DNA from: JAAFHB01 sp037128295
Lineage (GTDB): Bacteria > Bacteroidota > Bacteroidia > Bacteroidales > Prolixibacteraceae
Direction of reading: 5' to 3'
NCBI GenBank assembly: GCA_037128295.1
Contig: JBAXWR010000005.1
Span: 1-64,000 of the forward strand
Length of the DNA stretch: 64,000 nucleotides
Each line of letters begins with the position of its first letter. The stretch's first letter is position 1. Both the position numbers and the translations under genes were made by a program. Under the pieces are notes generated by a model. That model did no database searches, had not been told where the DNA came from, and saw only the letters and a list, made by a program, of their open reading frames with translations. This document shows positions 1 through 8,244 of the stretch, in pieces.

Positions 1-59
1 ATGTGGTAATAAGCATGTTGTTTACGGCCATGCCTTGCCAAACGAATCTTTACTGACAT
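1..59 (-). CDS. rpsP: 30S ribosomal protein S16, N-terminal fragment (cut by window edge)
   Basis: Only the first 19 codons lie in the window, read leftward from the ATG at 57-59. The translation starts MSVKIRLARHGRKQHAYYH, the characteristic opening of ribosomal protein S16 (V-K-I-R-L-x-R-x-G-R-K). S16 is a small-subunit assembly protein that binds 16S rRNA. The remainder, including the rest of the usual 80-180 residues, lies beyond the left edge. A Bacteroidota-type promoter sits about 30 nt upstream of the start. The call rests on the short N-terminus alone, but that stretch is highly diagnostic. Confidence 0.85.
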   Translation of the reverse strand, partial: MSVKIRLARHGRKQHAYYH

Positions 60-89
60 TTGCGTTAATTTATTTTAATTTTGCGGGGA

Positions 90-116
90 CAAAGATACAA
101 TAATATTTGGTACAAA
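90..116 (-). promoter_or_regulatory. Bacteroidota-type promoter for rpsP
   Basis: Read on the minus strand, TATCTTTG (90-97) matches the -7 consensus TAnnTTTG, and TTTG (113-116) can serve as the -33 box with a 15-nt spacer, somewhat shorter than the usual 19-20. It lies directly upstream of the S16 start codon. Confidence 0.6.
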
Positions 117-233
117 AAACAATCATCGACTTTCGATTTCTGTCAGCCTGCAAAGCAACCGTTCAAAATAAAAGTCCATCTTTATATAATTGTCTGACTT
201 TAGATTGAAATGAGATAAATAAACAGATTTGGT

Positions 234-241
234 TAACTTTG
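234..241 (+). promoter_or_regulatory. Putative -7 element for the lipoprotein gene
   Basis: TAACTTTG matches TAnnTTTG and lies 76 nt upstream of the lipoprotein ATG. No well-spaced -33 TTTG was found. It is divergent from the rpsP promoter. Confidence 0.45.
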
Positions 242-316
242 CACTGCCTTTAAGGTAGGGTAAAATGACCTTCAGACGGTATAAAAGGTAATTACAATTT
301 TATTAAACTATTGAAA

Positions 317-1009
317 ATGAAAAATTTACAAATGCTGACATTCATTGGACTGATTATGGTCGGAATGTCGGGGTGTGAAAAAGTTAAAGTAACAAATGAG
401 GCATCTGGCGATGTCTTCGTCAAAGCGATCAAAGATGCAAGTGGAACAACGGTCTATACTGCAATACATTCGGTGTTCTCCTACAATAATATGACCTCTG
501 TATCGGTTAAAACACCTGAAGGTCTTACAGAATCATTGACCAGTTTTGATAGTGGTGGAAATTCCTACTTCAACGAACCAGTAGAATCCGACTATGTTCA
601 GCTTCCACCAACCCCTGGAGCCTATGTTTACAATGTGACATTTCAGGATGGAGAGACAAAAACCTATTCCAATACATTACTTGCTGGGACCCTTCAGCCT
701 GCTTTAATTACATCCCTGGTTAAATCTGCTAGTGGTGATTCTATTTATATTTCGTGGAATGCCATCACCTCAACCGATGCTTACCAATTAAAAATTTCAC
801 GGGGAACTACCCAGGTTTATTATCAACCTGCATTTCAAGATGGAAGTACACCAAAGAAAGCAAACTTACGAATAGGAATGTTATTAAGCGCCCTTACTTC
901 CGGAGTTACTGGAACATACACGTTTGAGTTGACCGGCCTATTGTTTGAAAATACCAATTACGATTACCTTCAGGCCATTAGTACGTCAATTAAGGAAATT
1001 GCCCTATAA
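317..1009 (+). CDS. Hypothetical lipoprotein with fibronectin-III-like region
   Basis: A 230-residue protein I do not recognise. It opens with a type II signal sequence ending in a lipobox (GMSGC, Cys about residue 20), so it is probably a membrane-anchored lipoprotein exported by Sec. The central part (about residues 125-215) contains the pattern of a beta-sandwich of fibronectin III type, with YISWNAITSTDAYQLKIS resembling a typical B-C strand. The ATG at 317 is preferred to an in-frame TTG at 311 because the TTG adds only two residues. A TAnnTTTG element lies upstream and a strong hairpin terminator downstream, so it looks monocistronic. The ligand or role cannot be deduced. Confidence 0.7.
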   Translation: MKNLQMLTFIGLIMVGMSGCEKVKVTNEASGDVFVKAIKDASGTTVYTAIHSVFSYNNMTSVSVKTPEGLTESLTSFDSGGNSYFNEPVESDYVQLPPTPGAYVYNVTFQDGETKTYSNTLLAGTLQPALITSLVKSASGDSIYISWNAITSTDAYQLKISRGTTQVYYQPAFQDGSTPKKANLRIGMLLSALTSGVTGTYTFELTGLLFENTNYDYLQAISTSIKEIAL

Positions 1010-1102
1010 TTATTAACTGCCTGGTTAACATTCGATCCTCAACTTAAATGAAGTTGAATGGATGTTGAATTAAAGGACAATATTCTGAATTTTATTATTT
1101 TA

Positions 1103-1136
1103 AAGGAGGGAATCTCGGATTTCCTCCTTATTTTTT
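1103..1136 (+). terminator. Rho-independent terminator
   Basis: A 10-bp stem (AAGGAGGGAA, 1103-1112, with TTTCCTCCTT, 1120-1129, one G-T wobble) has a 7-nt loop and is followed by a run of six T (1131-1136). It ends the upstream lipoprotein transcript and isolates dnaE. Confidence 0.8.
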
Positions 1137-1293
1137 GTGGATAGTTGGTCTTCTTTTCTAATTATCCGGTTGGTAAAAACATTGAATAGTTATCAACACC
1201 TGCAATATGGTATCCCAAATTGCCTATTTTTAACCGTGCTTTAAAAATCACGGCAAGAAATTTTAAAAATCAATGATTCAATAGGTTTTAACT

Positions 1294-4200
1294 ATGATAC
1301 CATTTACCCATCTACATGTTCACAGTCAATATTCAATCCTTGATGGTGCATCGCCTATTGCAGCCCTTGTTAAAAAAGCAAAAAAAGATGGGATGACGGC
1401 CCTTGCGCTGACGGATCACGGTTGTATGTTCGGAATCAAGGATTTTCACGAAACTTGCAAAAAATCGGATATAAAACCAATACTCGGGGTCGAAACCTAT
1501 GTTGCCTCCCGGGGGATCAATTTTAAAGACAAAAACGAGAAGGAAGACAGATCGGGAGACCACCTGATTTTATTGGCAAAAAACGAGAAGGGATATCGCA
1601 ATCTTTTAAAGTTGGTCACAATTGCCAGTACGGAAGGGTTTTACTATAAACCAAGGATCGATAAAAGCCTACTTGAAAAACACAGTGAAGGACTAATTGT
1701 ATCGACTGCCTGTATTGGTGGCGAGATCCCGCAAAGTATCCTTAGTGGGAATATACAAGGAGCCGAAGACGCAATAGTCTGGTTTAAAAGTATTTTCAAA
1801 GATGATTTCTATCTTGAGGTACAACGCCACAGATCATCTGACCCGGATGTACCAAAAGATGTTTACGAAAGTCAGATAATCGTTAATAAAGAGCTGCTTC
1901 GATTGGGTAAAAAACTTGGGGTAAAGGTAATTGCGACAAACGACAGCCATTTCACCAATGGGGAAGATGCCGATGCCCATGATCTCCTGATCTGCTTGAA
2001 CACAGGCAAGGATCTTGAAGACCCAACAAGGATGCGTTACACCAAACAGGAGTGGTTTAAGACCACTGATGAAATGAACAAGATCTTCGCAGATTTGCCT
2101 GAAGTATTGATCAATACCCAGGAAATCGCCGATAAGGTGGAATTCTACGAATTGAATTCAAAGCCGATCATGCCGGAGTTTCCAATCCCTGAGAGTTTTG
2201 GTACGATTGACAAATATTGGGGACAATATTCCGAAGAAGCACTGAAGGAGGAGTTTGAGGAATTCTACAAAGGGTTGGGAAGCTATGAAAATGCCATCAG
2301 GGTAAAGTATGAATCTGATTATCTGACACATATTGTCTATCAAGGTGCTGCTAAAAGATATGGTGATGAATTGCCTAGGGAAATTGTCGAACGCATCGAT
2401 TTTGAGCTTGACACAATAAAGAAAATGGGTTTCCCAGGCTATTTTCTTATAGTTCAGGATTTTATTGCAGCAGCTCGGGAAATGGGTGTTATAGTCGGTC
2501 CAGGAAGGGGATCGGCAGCCGGATCGGTAGTCGCTTATGTAACGGGTATCACAAATGTTGATCCGATGAAGTACGATTTGCTGTTTGAAAGGTTCCTGAA
2601 TCCCGACAGGATCTCAATGCCCGATATTGACATTGATTTTGATGATGACGGGCGTCAGTTGGTGCTCAATTGGGTCAAGCAAAAATACAGCCGCGAAAAT
2701 GTAGCTCATTTATGTACTTTCGGAACGATGGCTGCAAAGATGGCAATAAAAGACGTAGCGCGTGTCCTGAAATTGCCTCTTTCAGAAGCAGACAGGCTAT
2801 CAAAACTGGTTCCAGACAAACCGAAAATCACGCTTGAAAAGGCTTACGCAGACAATCCTGTACTCGAGGCTGAAAAAAGATCAAGCAACCCCTTAATTGT
2901 TAAGACTTTAAAATTCGCAGCTACTCTTGAAGGTTGTATCAGGCAACCTGGAGTACATGCTTGTGGGATATTGATTGGCAGGGATAAACTAGATAATCAC
3001 ATCCCACTTATGCCTACGAAAGACGAGGATCTTTTGACTACCCAATATGACGGGCATTTTGTTGAAGCGATAGGATTGCTGAAAATGGACTTTTTGGGAT
3101 TGAAAACCCTTTCTATCATTAAAGATTGTCTCGAAAACATCTTCTTATCCCAGAAAATTGTTGTTGATATTGATAAAATACCCTTTGACGACAAAAAAAC
3201 TTTTGAACTTTTCAGCAATGCGGATACAACTGCCATTTTTCAGTTTGAATCTCCCGGTATGAAAAAGTGGCTTAGGCAGTTGCAACCCAATCGGTTTGAA
3301 GATCTTGTCGCAATGAACGCTCTTTACCGTCCGGGGCCCATGGCATATATCCCAAACTATGTGAACCGGAAGTTGGGTAAAGAGGAGATTGTTTATGACC
3401 ATCCGATCATGGAACACTATCTGTCAGATACTTATGGAATTACTGTTTACCAGGAACAAGTCATGCTTCAATCAAGGGCTTTAGGCTTGTTTACTCGGGG
3501 CAAATCCGACTCTTTGCGTAAGGCGATGGGAAAGAAAGATTTGTCTGCCATGGAAAAATTAAAAACAGAGTTTATTGCCGGATGTAAAAGAAATACCGAG
3601 TTTATGGACGGCTGTAAAACTGTTGGAAAAACTGCCGACAATCTGATCGATAAAATCTGGAAAGACTGGGAGACATTTGCTTCCTATGCTTTTAACAAAT
3701 CCCACTCCGTTTGTTATGCATATATTGCCTACCAGACAGGATATTTAAAAGCCAATTATCCATCTGAATTTATGGCTGCAGTTTTGAGCTGCAACCTTAC
3801 AAACGCCGATAAGATATCAAATTTCATGGACGAGAGCAAGCATATGGGATTGGCTGTCCTGGGTCCGGATATCAACGAGTCGCGTTCCAGATTTTTCGTG
3901 AACAAACGTGGGGGATTACGTTTTGGTTTGTCGGCTATAAAGGGAGTCGGTGCCGGAGCGGTCGAGGATATTATAAAAGAGAGGGATGCAAACGGTGATT
4001 TTAAATCTATCTTTGATTTTGTGGAACGTGTCAACCTTCAAACTATCAATAAAAAAAATCTTGAGGCCCTGGCAATGGCAGGCGGATTTGATAGTTTTGA
4101 AAACTTACACCGGGCACAATATTTTGGGGATACCGGAGATGGCACCGTCTTCATCGAAGCATTGATAAAATACGGGAATAAAATCCAAACCGATAGGCAA

Positions 4201-4932
4201 TCATCTATGGCTTCATTATTTGGAGGGTTTCAAACCATTGAGGTAAAATTGCCACCCATACCAAATGTTCCTGAATGGCCTAAAATTATGTCACTTGAAA
4301 AGGAGAAAAACCTAATTGGGATCTATCTTTCTTCCCATCCTTTGGATGACTATGCAATCGAGATCAAAAGCTTTTGTACAAAAGATGTCAACCTTTCACA
4401 CCTCAACAGCGAATTGCCGGCATTAAAAAACCGTGATTTAAGCTTTGCAGGAATTGTTACCGAGACTCAGGAAGGGGTCACAAAAAATGGTAAACCTTTT
4501 GCTTCGTTAACATTGACCGACTATGCAGATTCGTATAGGTTCATGTTTTTTGGAAGCGACTTTGTTAATTTTTGTAATTTTTGTAAAAAGGGTCTTTTCC
4601 TGTTGATCAAGGGTAAGGTCGGGATAAAATGGCAGGGAAGTGATCAACTTGAGTTTAAGGCTACAAAAATAGAATTACTTCAGGAATTGGCTGAAAAGGC
4701 TGAGAGTTTAAGAATCTCTGTTACAGCAGAAACTTTAACTGCCAACCTGATAGAAGAACTTGACAATGTATTTTCTAAATCACCGGGCAAAACATTGCTT
4801 AAATTTTCGGTCTTTGACCCTTCAACAAATATTAAACTTCATTTGTTTTCAAGAACAAAACGTATTGGATTGTCGGGTAACCTAAAAGCATATCTGCAAA
4901 AAAATCCTAATATCGTTTTTACTATAAATTAA
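1294..4932 (+). CDS. dnaE: DNA polymerase III subunit alpha
   Basis: The 1212-residue replicative DNA polymerase catalytic subunit, which extends primers at the fork as part of the holoenzyme. The N-terminal PHP domain starts at residue 5 with HLHVHSQYSILDGA. The polymerase palm carries PDIDIDF with acidic residues D444, D446 and D448, equivalent to the E. coli D401/D403 motif. GPGRGSAAGS precedes it (about 403-412). Helix-hairpin-helix and OB-fold regions follow, the OB fold around SFAGIVTETQEGVTKNGKPF (about 1050-1070). Length fits the DnaE1 group of Bacteroidota. It is preceded by a terminator and followed 58 nt later by thioredoxin on the same strand. No clear -7 box was seen in the 284-nt upstream gap. 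Confidence 0.97.
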   Translation: MIPFTHLHVHSQYSILDGASPIAALVKKAKKDGMTALALTDHGCMFGIKDFHETCKKSDIKPILGVETYVASRGINFKDKNEKEDRSGDHLILLAKNEKGYRNLLKLVTIASTEGFYYKPRIDKSLLEKHSEGLIVSTACIGGEIPQSILSGNIQGAEDAIVWFKSIFKDDFYLEVQRHRSSDPDVPKDVYESQIIVNKELLRLGKKLGVKVIATNDSHFTNGEDADAHDLLICLNTGKDLEDPTRMRYTKQEWFKTTDEMNKIFADLPEVLINTQEIADKVEFYELNSKPIMPEFPIPESFGTIDKYWGQYSEEALKEEFEEFYKGLGSYENAIRVKYESDYLTHIVYQGAAKRYGDELPREIVERIDFELDTIKKMGFPGYFLIVQDFIAAAREMGVIVGPGRGSAAGSVVAYVTGITNVDPMKYDLLFERFLNPDRISMPDIDIDFDDDGRQLVLNWVKQKYSRENVAHLCTFGTMAAKMAIKDVARVLKLPLSEADRLSKLVPDKPKITLEKAYADNPVLEAEKRSSNPLIVKTLKFAATLEGCIRQPGVHACGILIGRDKLDNHIPLMPTKDEDLLTTQYDGHFVEAIGLLKMDFLGLKTLSIIKDCLENIFLSQKIVVDIDKIPFDDKKTFELFSNADTTAIFQFESPGMKKWLRQLQPNRFEDLVAMNALYRPGPMAYIPNYVNRKLGKEEIVYDHPIMEHYLSDTYGITVYQEQVMLQSRALGLFTRGKSDSLRKAMGKKDLSAMEKLKTEFIAGCKRNTEFMDGCKTVGKTADNLIDKIWKDWETFASYAFNKSHSVCYAYIAYQTGYLKANYPSEFMAAVLSCNLTNADKISNFMDESKHMGLAVLGPDINESRSRFFVNKRGGLRFGLSAIKGVGAGAVEDIIKERDANGDFKSIFDFVERVNLQTINKKNLEALAMAGGFDSFENLHRAQYFGDTGDGTVFIEALIKYGNKIQTDRQSSMASLFGGFQTIEVKLPPIPNVPEWPKIMSLEKEKNLIGIYLSSHPLDDYAIEIKSFCTKDVNLSHLNSELPALKNRDLSFAGIVTETQEGVTKNGKPFASLTLTDYADSYRFMFFGSDFVNFCNFCKKGLFLLIKGKVGIKWQGSDQLEFKATKIELLQELAEKAESLRISVTAETLTANLIEELDNVFSKSPGKTLLKFSVFDPSTNIKLHLFSRTKRIGLSGNLKAYLQKNPNIVFTIN

Positions 4933-4990
4933 TTTGTAAATTTGTTCACTCAATTTTTTGACCTTTTTATACACTTATAAATATATTGTC

Positions 4991-5308
4991 ATGGCAATAG
5001 AAGTAACTGATTCGAATTTTGATGAAATAGTCCTTAAATCGCAAAAGCCGGTTTTAGTTGATTTTTGGGCTGAATGGTGTGGGCCGTGCAGGATGATTGG
5101 ACCATTGGTTGAAGAGCTTTCCAAGGATTACGATGGTAGGGCACTGATAACAAAAGTGGATGTCGATTCCAATGCAGGGATCGCTGCAAGGTTTGGAATA
5201 CGCAATATTCCAACAATTTTATTCTTTAAAAATGGCGAAGTCGCTGGCAAACAAGTGGGAGCTGTTCCAAAATCAATACTCTCTGCAAAGATTGACTCAT
5301 TACTTTAG
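4991..5308 (+). CDS. trxA: Thioredoxin
   Basis: A 105-residue cytoplasmic thioredoxin with the thioredoxin fold and the redox motif WCGPC (C30, C33) in WAEWCGPCRMIGP. The cis-proline loop is NIPTILFF. It reduces protein disulphides and is itself recycled by thioredoxin reductase. The ATG at 4991 starts the classic sequence MAIEVTDSNF; an upstream in-frame TTG at 4958 would add an unlikely 11-residue leader. No signal peptide is present. A bidirectional terminator follows, separating it from the convergent hydrolase gene. Confidence 0.95.
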   Translation: MAIEVTDSNFDEIVLKSQKPVLVDFWAEWCGPCRMIGPLVEELSKDYDGRALITKVDVDSNAGIAARFGIRNIPTILFFKNGEVAGKQVGAVPKSILSAKIDSLL

Positions 5309-5336
5309 CCTTAACAAGTACCAAAAATCCATCACT

Positions 5337-5374
5337 ATTAAGGCATAAGATTTGATCTTGTGCCTTAATATTTT
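5337..5374. terminator. Bidirectional terminator between trxA and the EEP hydrolase gene
   Basis: A 15-bp nearly perfect stem (5337-5351 with 5355-5369, a single G-T wobble, loop TTG) lies between the convergent stop codons, flanked by a T run on the right. Confidence 0.8.
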
Positions 5375-5383
5375 AAAAATACA

Positions 5384-6439
5384 CTACTTGAAATTGACCT
5401 TGCAGTGAATAGGATAATGATCAGAAAAATCAACCCTGTCCCGAATATAATTCACAGGAGTGAACTTTTTATCAGTAAATATGTAATCAATTCTGAATGA
5501 AGGTAATTTTCCATTATAGGTATTTGAAACACCCCAACCCGACTCAACAAAGGCATCTTTTAACTCACCACGAACCATTCTGTAGGTAAACGAAACCGGA
5601 GTATCATTAAAATCGCCACAAACGATAACCGGAAATGGGGATTTCCCGATATGACCTGCTAACTTTCTTGCTTGTGATGCCCTGCGGATAAACCCCGATT
5701 TTAACTTAAAACTGATTTTTCTTGCCTTTGCAATTTCCTGCTTGTCGGTTTCAAATTCAGAAGGATCAGTGATGTTGTAGTCTTCAGGATCAATTGAATA
5801 AGATTGTAAATGACAGTTATAGACCCTTATCGTAAATTGATCACTAATCTTTATATCAGAGAAGATCACAAGATTTGAAGATCCTGAAAACCTTATTTCC
5901 CCCTTATTTATAATCGGATATTTTGATAGTGTAACCAGACCGCTTGATCCCTGATGATCATATTTTATTCCGGAAAATTCGTCCTTTAAGCCTTGCAAGC
6001 CCTTCTTTCCAATTGCCCCAATATTAAACTCCTGAATACAAATAATTTCCGACAAGGTCGATTTCATATAGCTCAGGATCCCATGATCATTGGCCTTTAT
6101 TGTATTTCGTAGGGAACTAAATTCATGAACGTTATAACTTAACACATCAATACCACTTTGCTTAATGCCTGATTTTGGAAATAATTGGAAAGTATTTTTT
6201 ATATGATTATATCCCAATAACAGGATAATAAGTGGAAGCAACAACCTTTTAGACCTTTGCAGCACCCAAATTAACAAAAAGGCAATATTTATGCAAATCA
6301 GGAATGGAAACGCTAAACCGAAAAACGAGATTGGCCAAAAATAGTCGGGTGGAACATATGGCGCAAGATAGGCCAATAATAACATGATAACCGTTCCTAT
6401 ATTGATCAGGAAGCCAAATTTTGAAAAAAAACCCTTCAC
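5384..6439 (-). CDS. Endonuclease/exonuclease/phosphatase family protein, membrane-anchored
   Basis: About 351 residues from the GTG at 6439. It starts with two or three hydrophobic segments (ending IVILLLGY-like), then an EEP-fold domain. The hallmark motifs are visible: LSYNVHEFSS (metal-binding Asn), IICIQEFN (metal-binding Glu), VIVCGDFNDTP (GDFND) and the C-terminal FSDHYPI (SDH). Family members hydrolyse phosphodiester or phosphomonoester bonds in nucleic acids, inositides or sphingolipids; the substrate here is unknown. The catalytic domain probably faces the periplasm. The open frame extends to an ATG at 6544 that would overlap the rhomboid gene by about 100 nt; the GTG gives near-contiguity. 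It is the last gene of the rhomboid cluster. Confidence 0.8.
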   Translation of the reverse strand: MKGFFSKFGFLINIGTVIMLLLAYLAPYVPPDYFWPISFFGLAFPFLICINIAFLLIWVLQRSKRLLLPLIILLLGYNHIKNTFQLFPKSGIKQSGIDVLSYNVHEFSSLRNTIKANDHGILSYMKSTLSEIICIQEFNIGAIGKKGLQGLKDEFSGIKYDHQGSSGLVTLSKYPIINKGEIRFSGSSNLVIFSDIKISDQFTIRVYNCHLQSYSIDPEDYNITDPSEFETDKQEIAKARKISFKLKSGFIRRASQARKLAGHIGKSPFPVIVCGDFNDTPVSFTYRMVRGELKDAFVESGWGVSNTYNGKLPSFRIDYIFTDKKFTPVNYIRDRVDFSDHYPIHCKVNFK

Positions 6440-6443
6440 TTTT

Positions 6444-7322
6444 CTATTTTTTTTTGCCAATTTTGAATAGGGTTTCACGTTCCTCAAAGGTGAGGCTTTC
6501 GTAACCCGACTGACCAATTTTATCCAAAATCCGGTTGACTTCATTCTGCTGACTGACTTTTTGCCTATTAAAGATATGATCAGGATTCACCGAATCATAT
6601 TTGATCCTAAGCTTCCGGTGAGGCTGGAACCACGATATAAATGTTCTCAAAGCCCGGTCAAACCAACCGGTTATATCACGCCCTGCCATTAATTGCGACA
6701 TATAAAACCATCCCCAAACCACTCCCCCCAAATGGGCAAAATTACCACCAGCATTATTGCCTGAAAGATCAATAATATAAAGGATTACAGATACTATGGC
6801 GATCCAGACAATCTTGACTGGACCCAGGAAAACCAATTGTATCACATGGTTGGGAACATACACGGAAATGGCTATTACAATGGCTATTACAGATGCCGAA
6901 GCGCCCAGTAACTGACTAGTTAAAATGGAATCACCAAAAACGGGTATAAAATTATACGCCAGCATATAGGCAAGGCCACCGGAAAAACCCCCAAATAAAT
7001 AAAGGCTCAACAATTTCCGTTCATTGTGGTATTCCAGAAATATCCTACCGAACCAATAGAGCCAAAGAACATTAAACAGAATATGCAAAAATTCGAAATG
7101 GAGGAACATGTATGTAAAGATAGTCCATGGCCTTGATAAAAGAAGTTGGAAAGATGCAGGCAAGGCCAGCCAGCTTACAATCACAGATCCATCTGCACCA
7201 CTTAGTTTATAAACAACAAAAACTAGCCTTACAATTAACCAAATCAATATATTAACATATATCAGTTTGGTCAGATAGGTGCCATTTCTGAACGAATATT
7301 TTATTTCATCTACAATCCCCAT
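6444..7322 (-). CDS. Rhomboid family intramembrane serine protease (second of pair)
   Basis: A 292-residue polytopic inner-membrane protein with rhomboid features: an HFEFLHILFN segment in TM2, the catalytic serine S142 in LGASAS and the catalytic histidine H197 in FAHLGG. Rhomboids cleave transmembrane substrates within the membrane. The last 80 residues form a soluble basic tail (FQPHRKLRIKYD onward) ending in a short helical segment, EERETLFKIGKKK, as in many Bacteroidota rhomboids. It starts 4 nt after the stop of the upstream rhomboid and probably shares its transcript. Substrate unknown. Confidence 0.9.
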   Translation of the reverse strand: MGIVDEIKYSFRNGTYLTKLIYVNILIWLIVRLVFVVYKLSGADGSVIVSWLALPASFQLLLSRPWTIFTYMFLHFEFLHILFNVLWLYWFGRIFLEYHNERKLLSLYLFGGFSGGLAYMLAYNFIPVFGDSILTSQLLGASASVIAIVIAISVYVPNHVIQLVFLGPVKIVWIAIVSVILYIIDLSGNNAGGNFAHLGGVVWGWFYMSQLMAGRDITGWFDRALRTFISWFQPHRKLRIKYDSVNPDHIFNRQKVSQQNEVNRILDKIGQSGYESLTFEERETLFKIGKKK

Positions 7323-7326
7323 CGTA

Positions 7327-8142
7327 TCAATAGAATTTCTTTGTTGTTTTTTCCCAGTATTTTAGAAGGATGAATCCAAAAAGCATCCCCCCAAGGTGAG
7401 CAAAGTGGGCAATATTGCTATTCGACTCGGTAATTCCCAAATACAATTCGATTGCCCCATAACCAATTACGAAATATTTTGCTTTGATTGGAACAGGGGG
7501 GAATAGGAGCATCAGTTCAGTGTTCGGAAATAGATAGCCAAACGCCAAAAGGACGCCAAATACGGCACCAGAAGCCCCAACCGTTGGAATATTGACCTTT
7601 TGTGCAAAAATTTGCTTTACCAATTCATTAGCTTGTTCTATATAGGCTGGATTATTTGGGGAAACACCCCAATTATTGACAAGGTCGGTGACCCATGTTG
7701 CAGGATGTCCAAGATTTGATTTTACCAAGGCCGCCAAAAGTTCAGGTGAAGGGGTATTTATAAAAGATGCTACATGTTTTTGCAAAGCAGAAATCTCAAG
7801 ATAAGTTACAAATGAATGAAGTGCTGCTGCTCCCAAGCCTGTCACAAAAAAGAAAATTAAAAATCTTTTAGACCCCCAAATGGTTTCGAGTACCTTCCCA
7901 AACATAAATAAAGCGAACATATTGAATAGCAAATGGAAAAAATCTCCATGCATAAACAGATGCGTAACAAGCTGATATGGTCTGAAATATGGAGAGCCAG
8001 GATAATATAGACCAAGTTTTTCCGTAAGGTCGATCCCGATATTTCTTAAAGCCCAAGTTGCTGCCAACATTACGATGTTGATCATGATCAGGTTTTTTAC
8101 AACCGGAGGCATCGAAAAAGGTGATGTCTGATATTGATTCAT
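7327..8142 (-). CDS. Rhomboid family intramembrane serine protease (first of pair)
   Basis: A 271-residue integral membrane protease. The motifs are THLFMHGDFFHLLFNMFALFMFG (amphipathic loop and TM2, here cited in part as HGDFFHLLFN), VGASGAVFG with catalytic S191, and FAHLGG with catalytic H249. An insertion of about 60 residues (about 110-185) separates the TM segments. It is the first gene of a three-gene leftward cluster with a second rhomboid and an EEP hydrolase. A TAnnTTTG element lies 74 nt upstream. Two adjacent rhomboids that differ in length suggest diverged substrates rather than recent duplication. Confidence 0.92.
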   Translation of the reverse strand: MNQYQTSPFSMPPVVKNLIMINIVMLAATWALRNIGIDLTEKLGLYYPGSPYFRPYQLVTHLFMHGDFFHLLFNMFALFMFGKVLETIWGSKRFLIFFFVTGLGAAALHSFVTYLEISALQKHVASFINTPSPELLAALVKSNLGHPATWVTDLVNNWGVSPNNPAYIEQANELVKQIFAQKVNIPTVGASGAVFGVLLAFGYLFPNTELMLLFPPVPIKAKYFVIGYGAIELYLGITESNSNIAHFAHLGGMLFGFILLKYWEKTTKKFY

Positions 8143-8215
8143 TTAAGAATATTTTAAATCCAAAAAATTAAAAAAGAATGGTTTCGTTTCATTAAACTCG
8201 ACCTTCCGTATTTTG

Positions 8216-8223
8216 CAAAAATA
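8216..8223 (-). promoter_or_regulatory. -7 element upstream of the rhomboid cluster
   Basis: TATTTTTG on the minus strand fits TAnnTTTG in the 102-nt gap between mutL and the rhomboid start; no clear -33 box. Confidence 0.45.
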
Positions 8224-8244
8224 ATCATTCGAACGGAAAGATGA

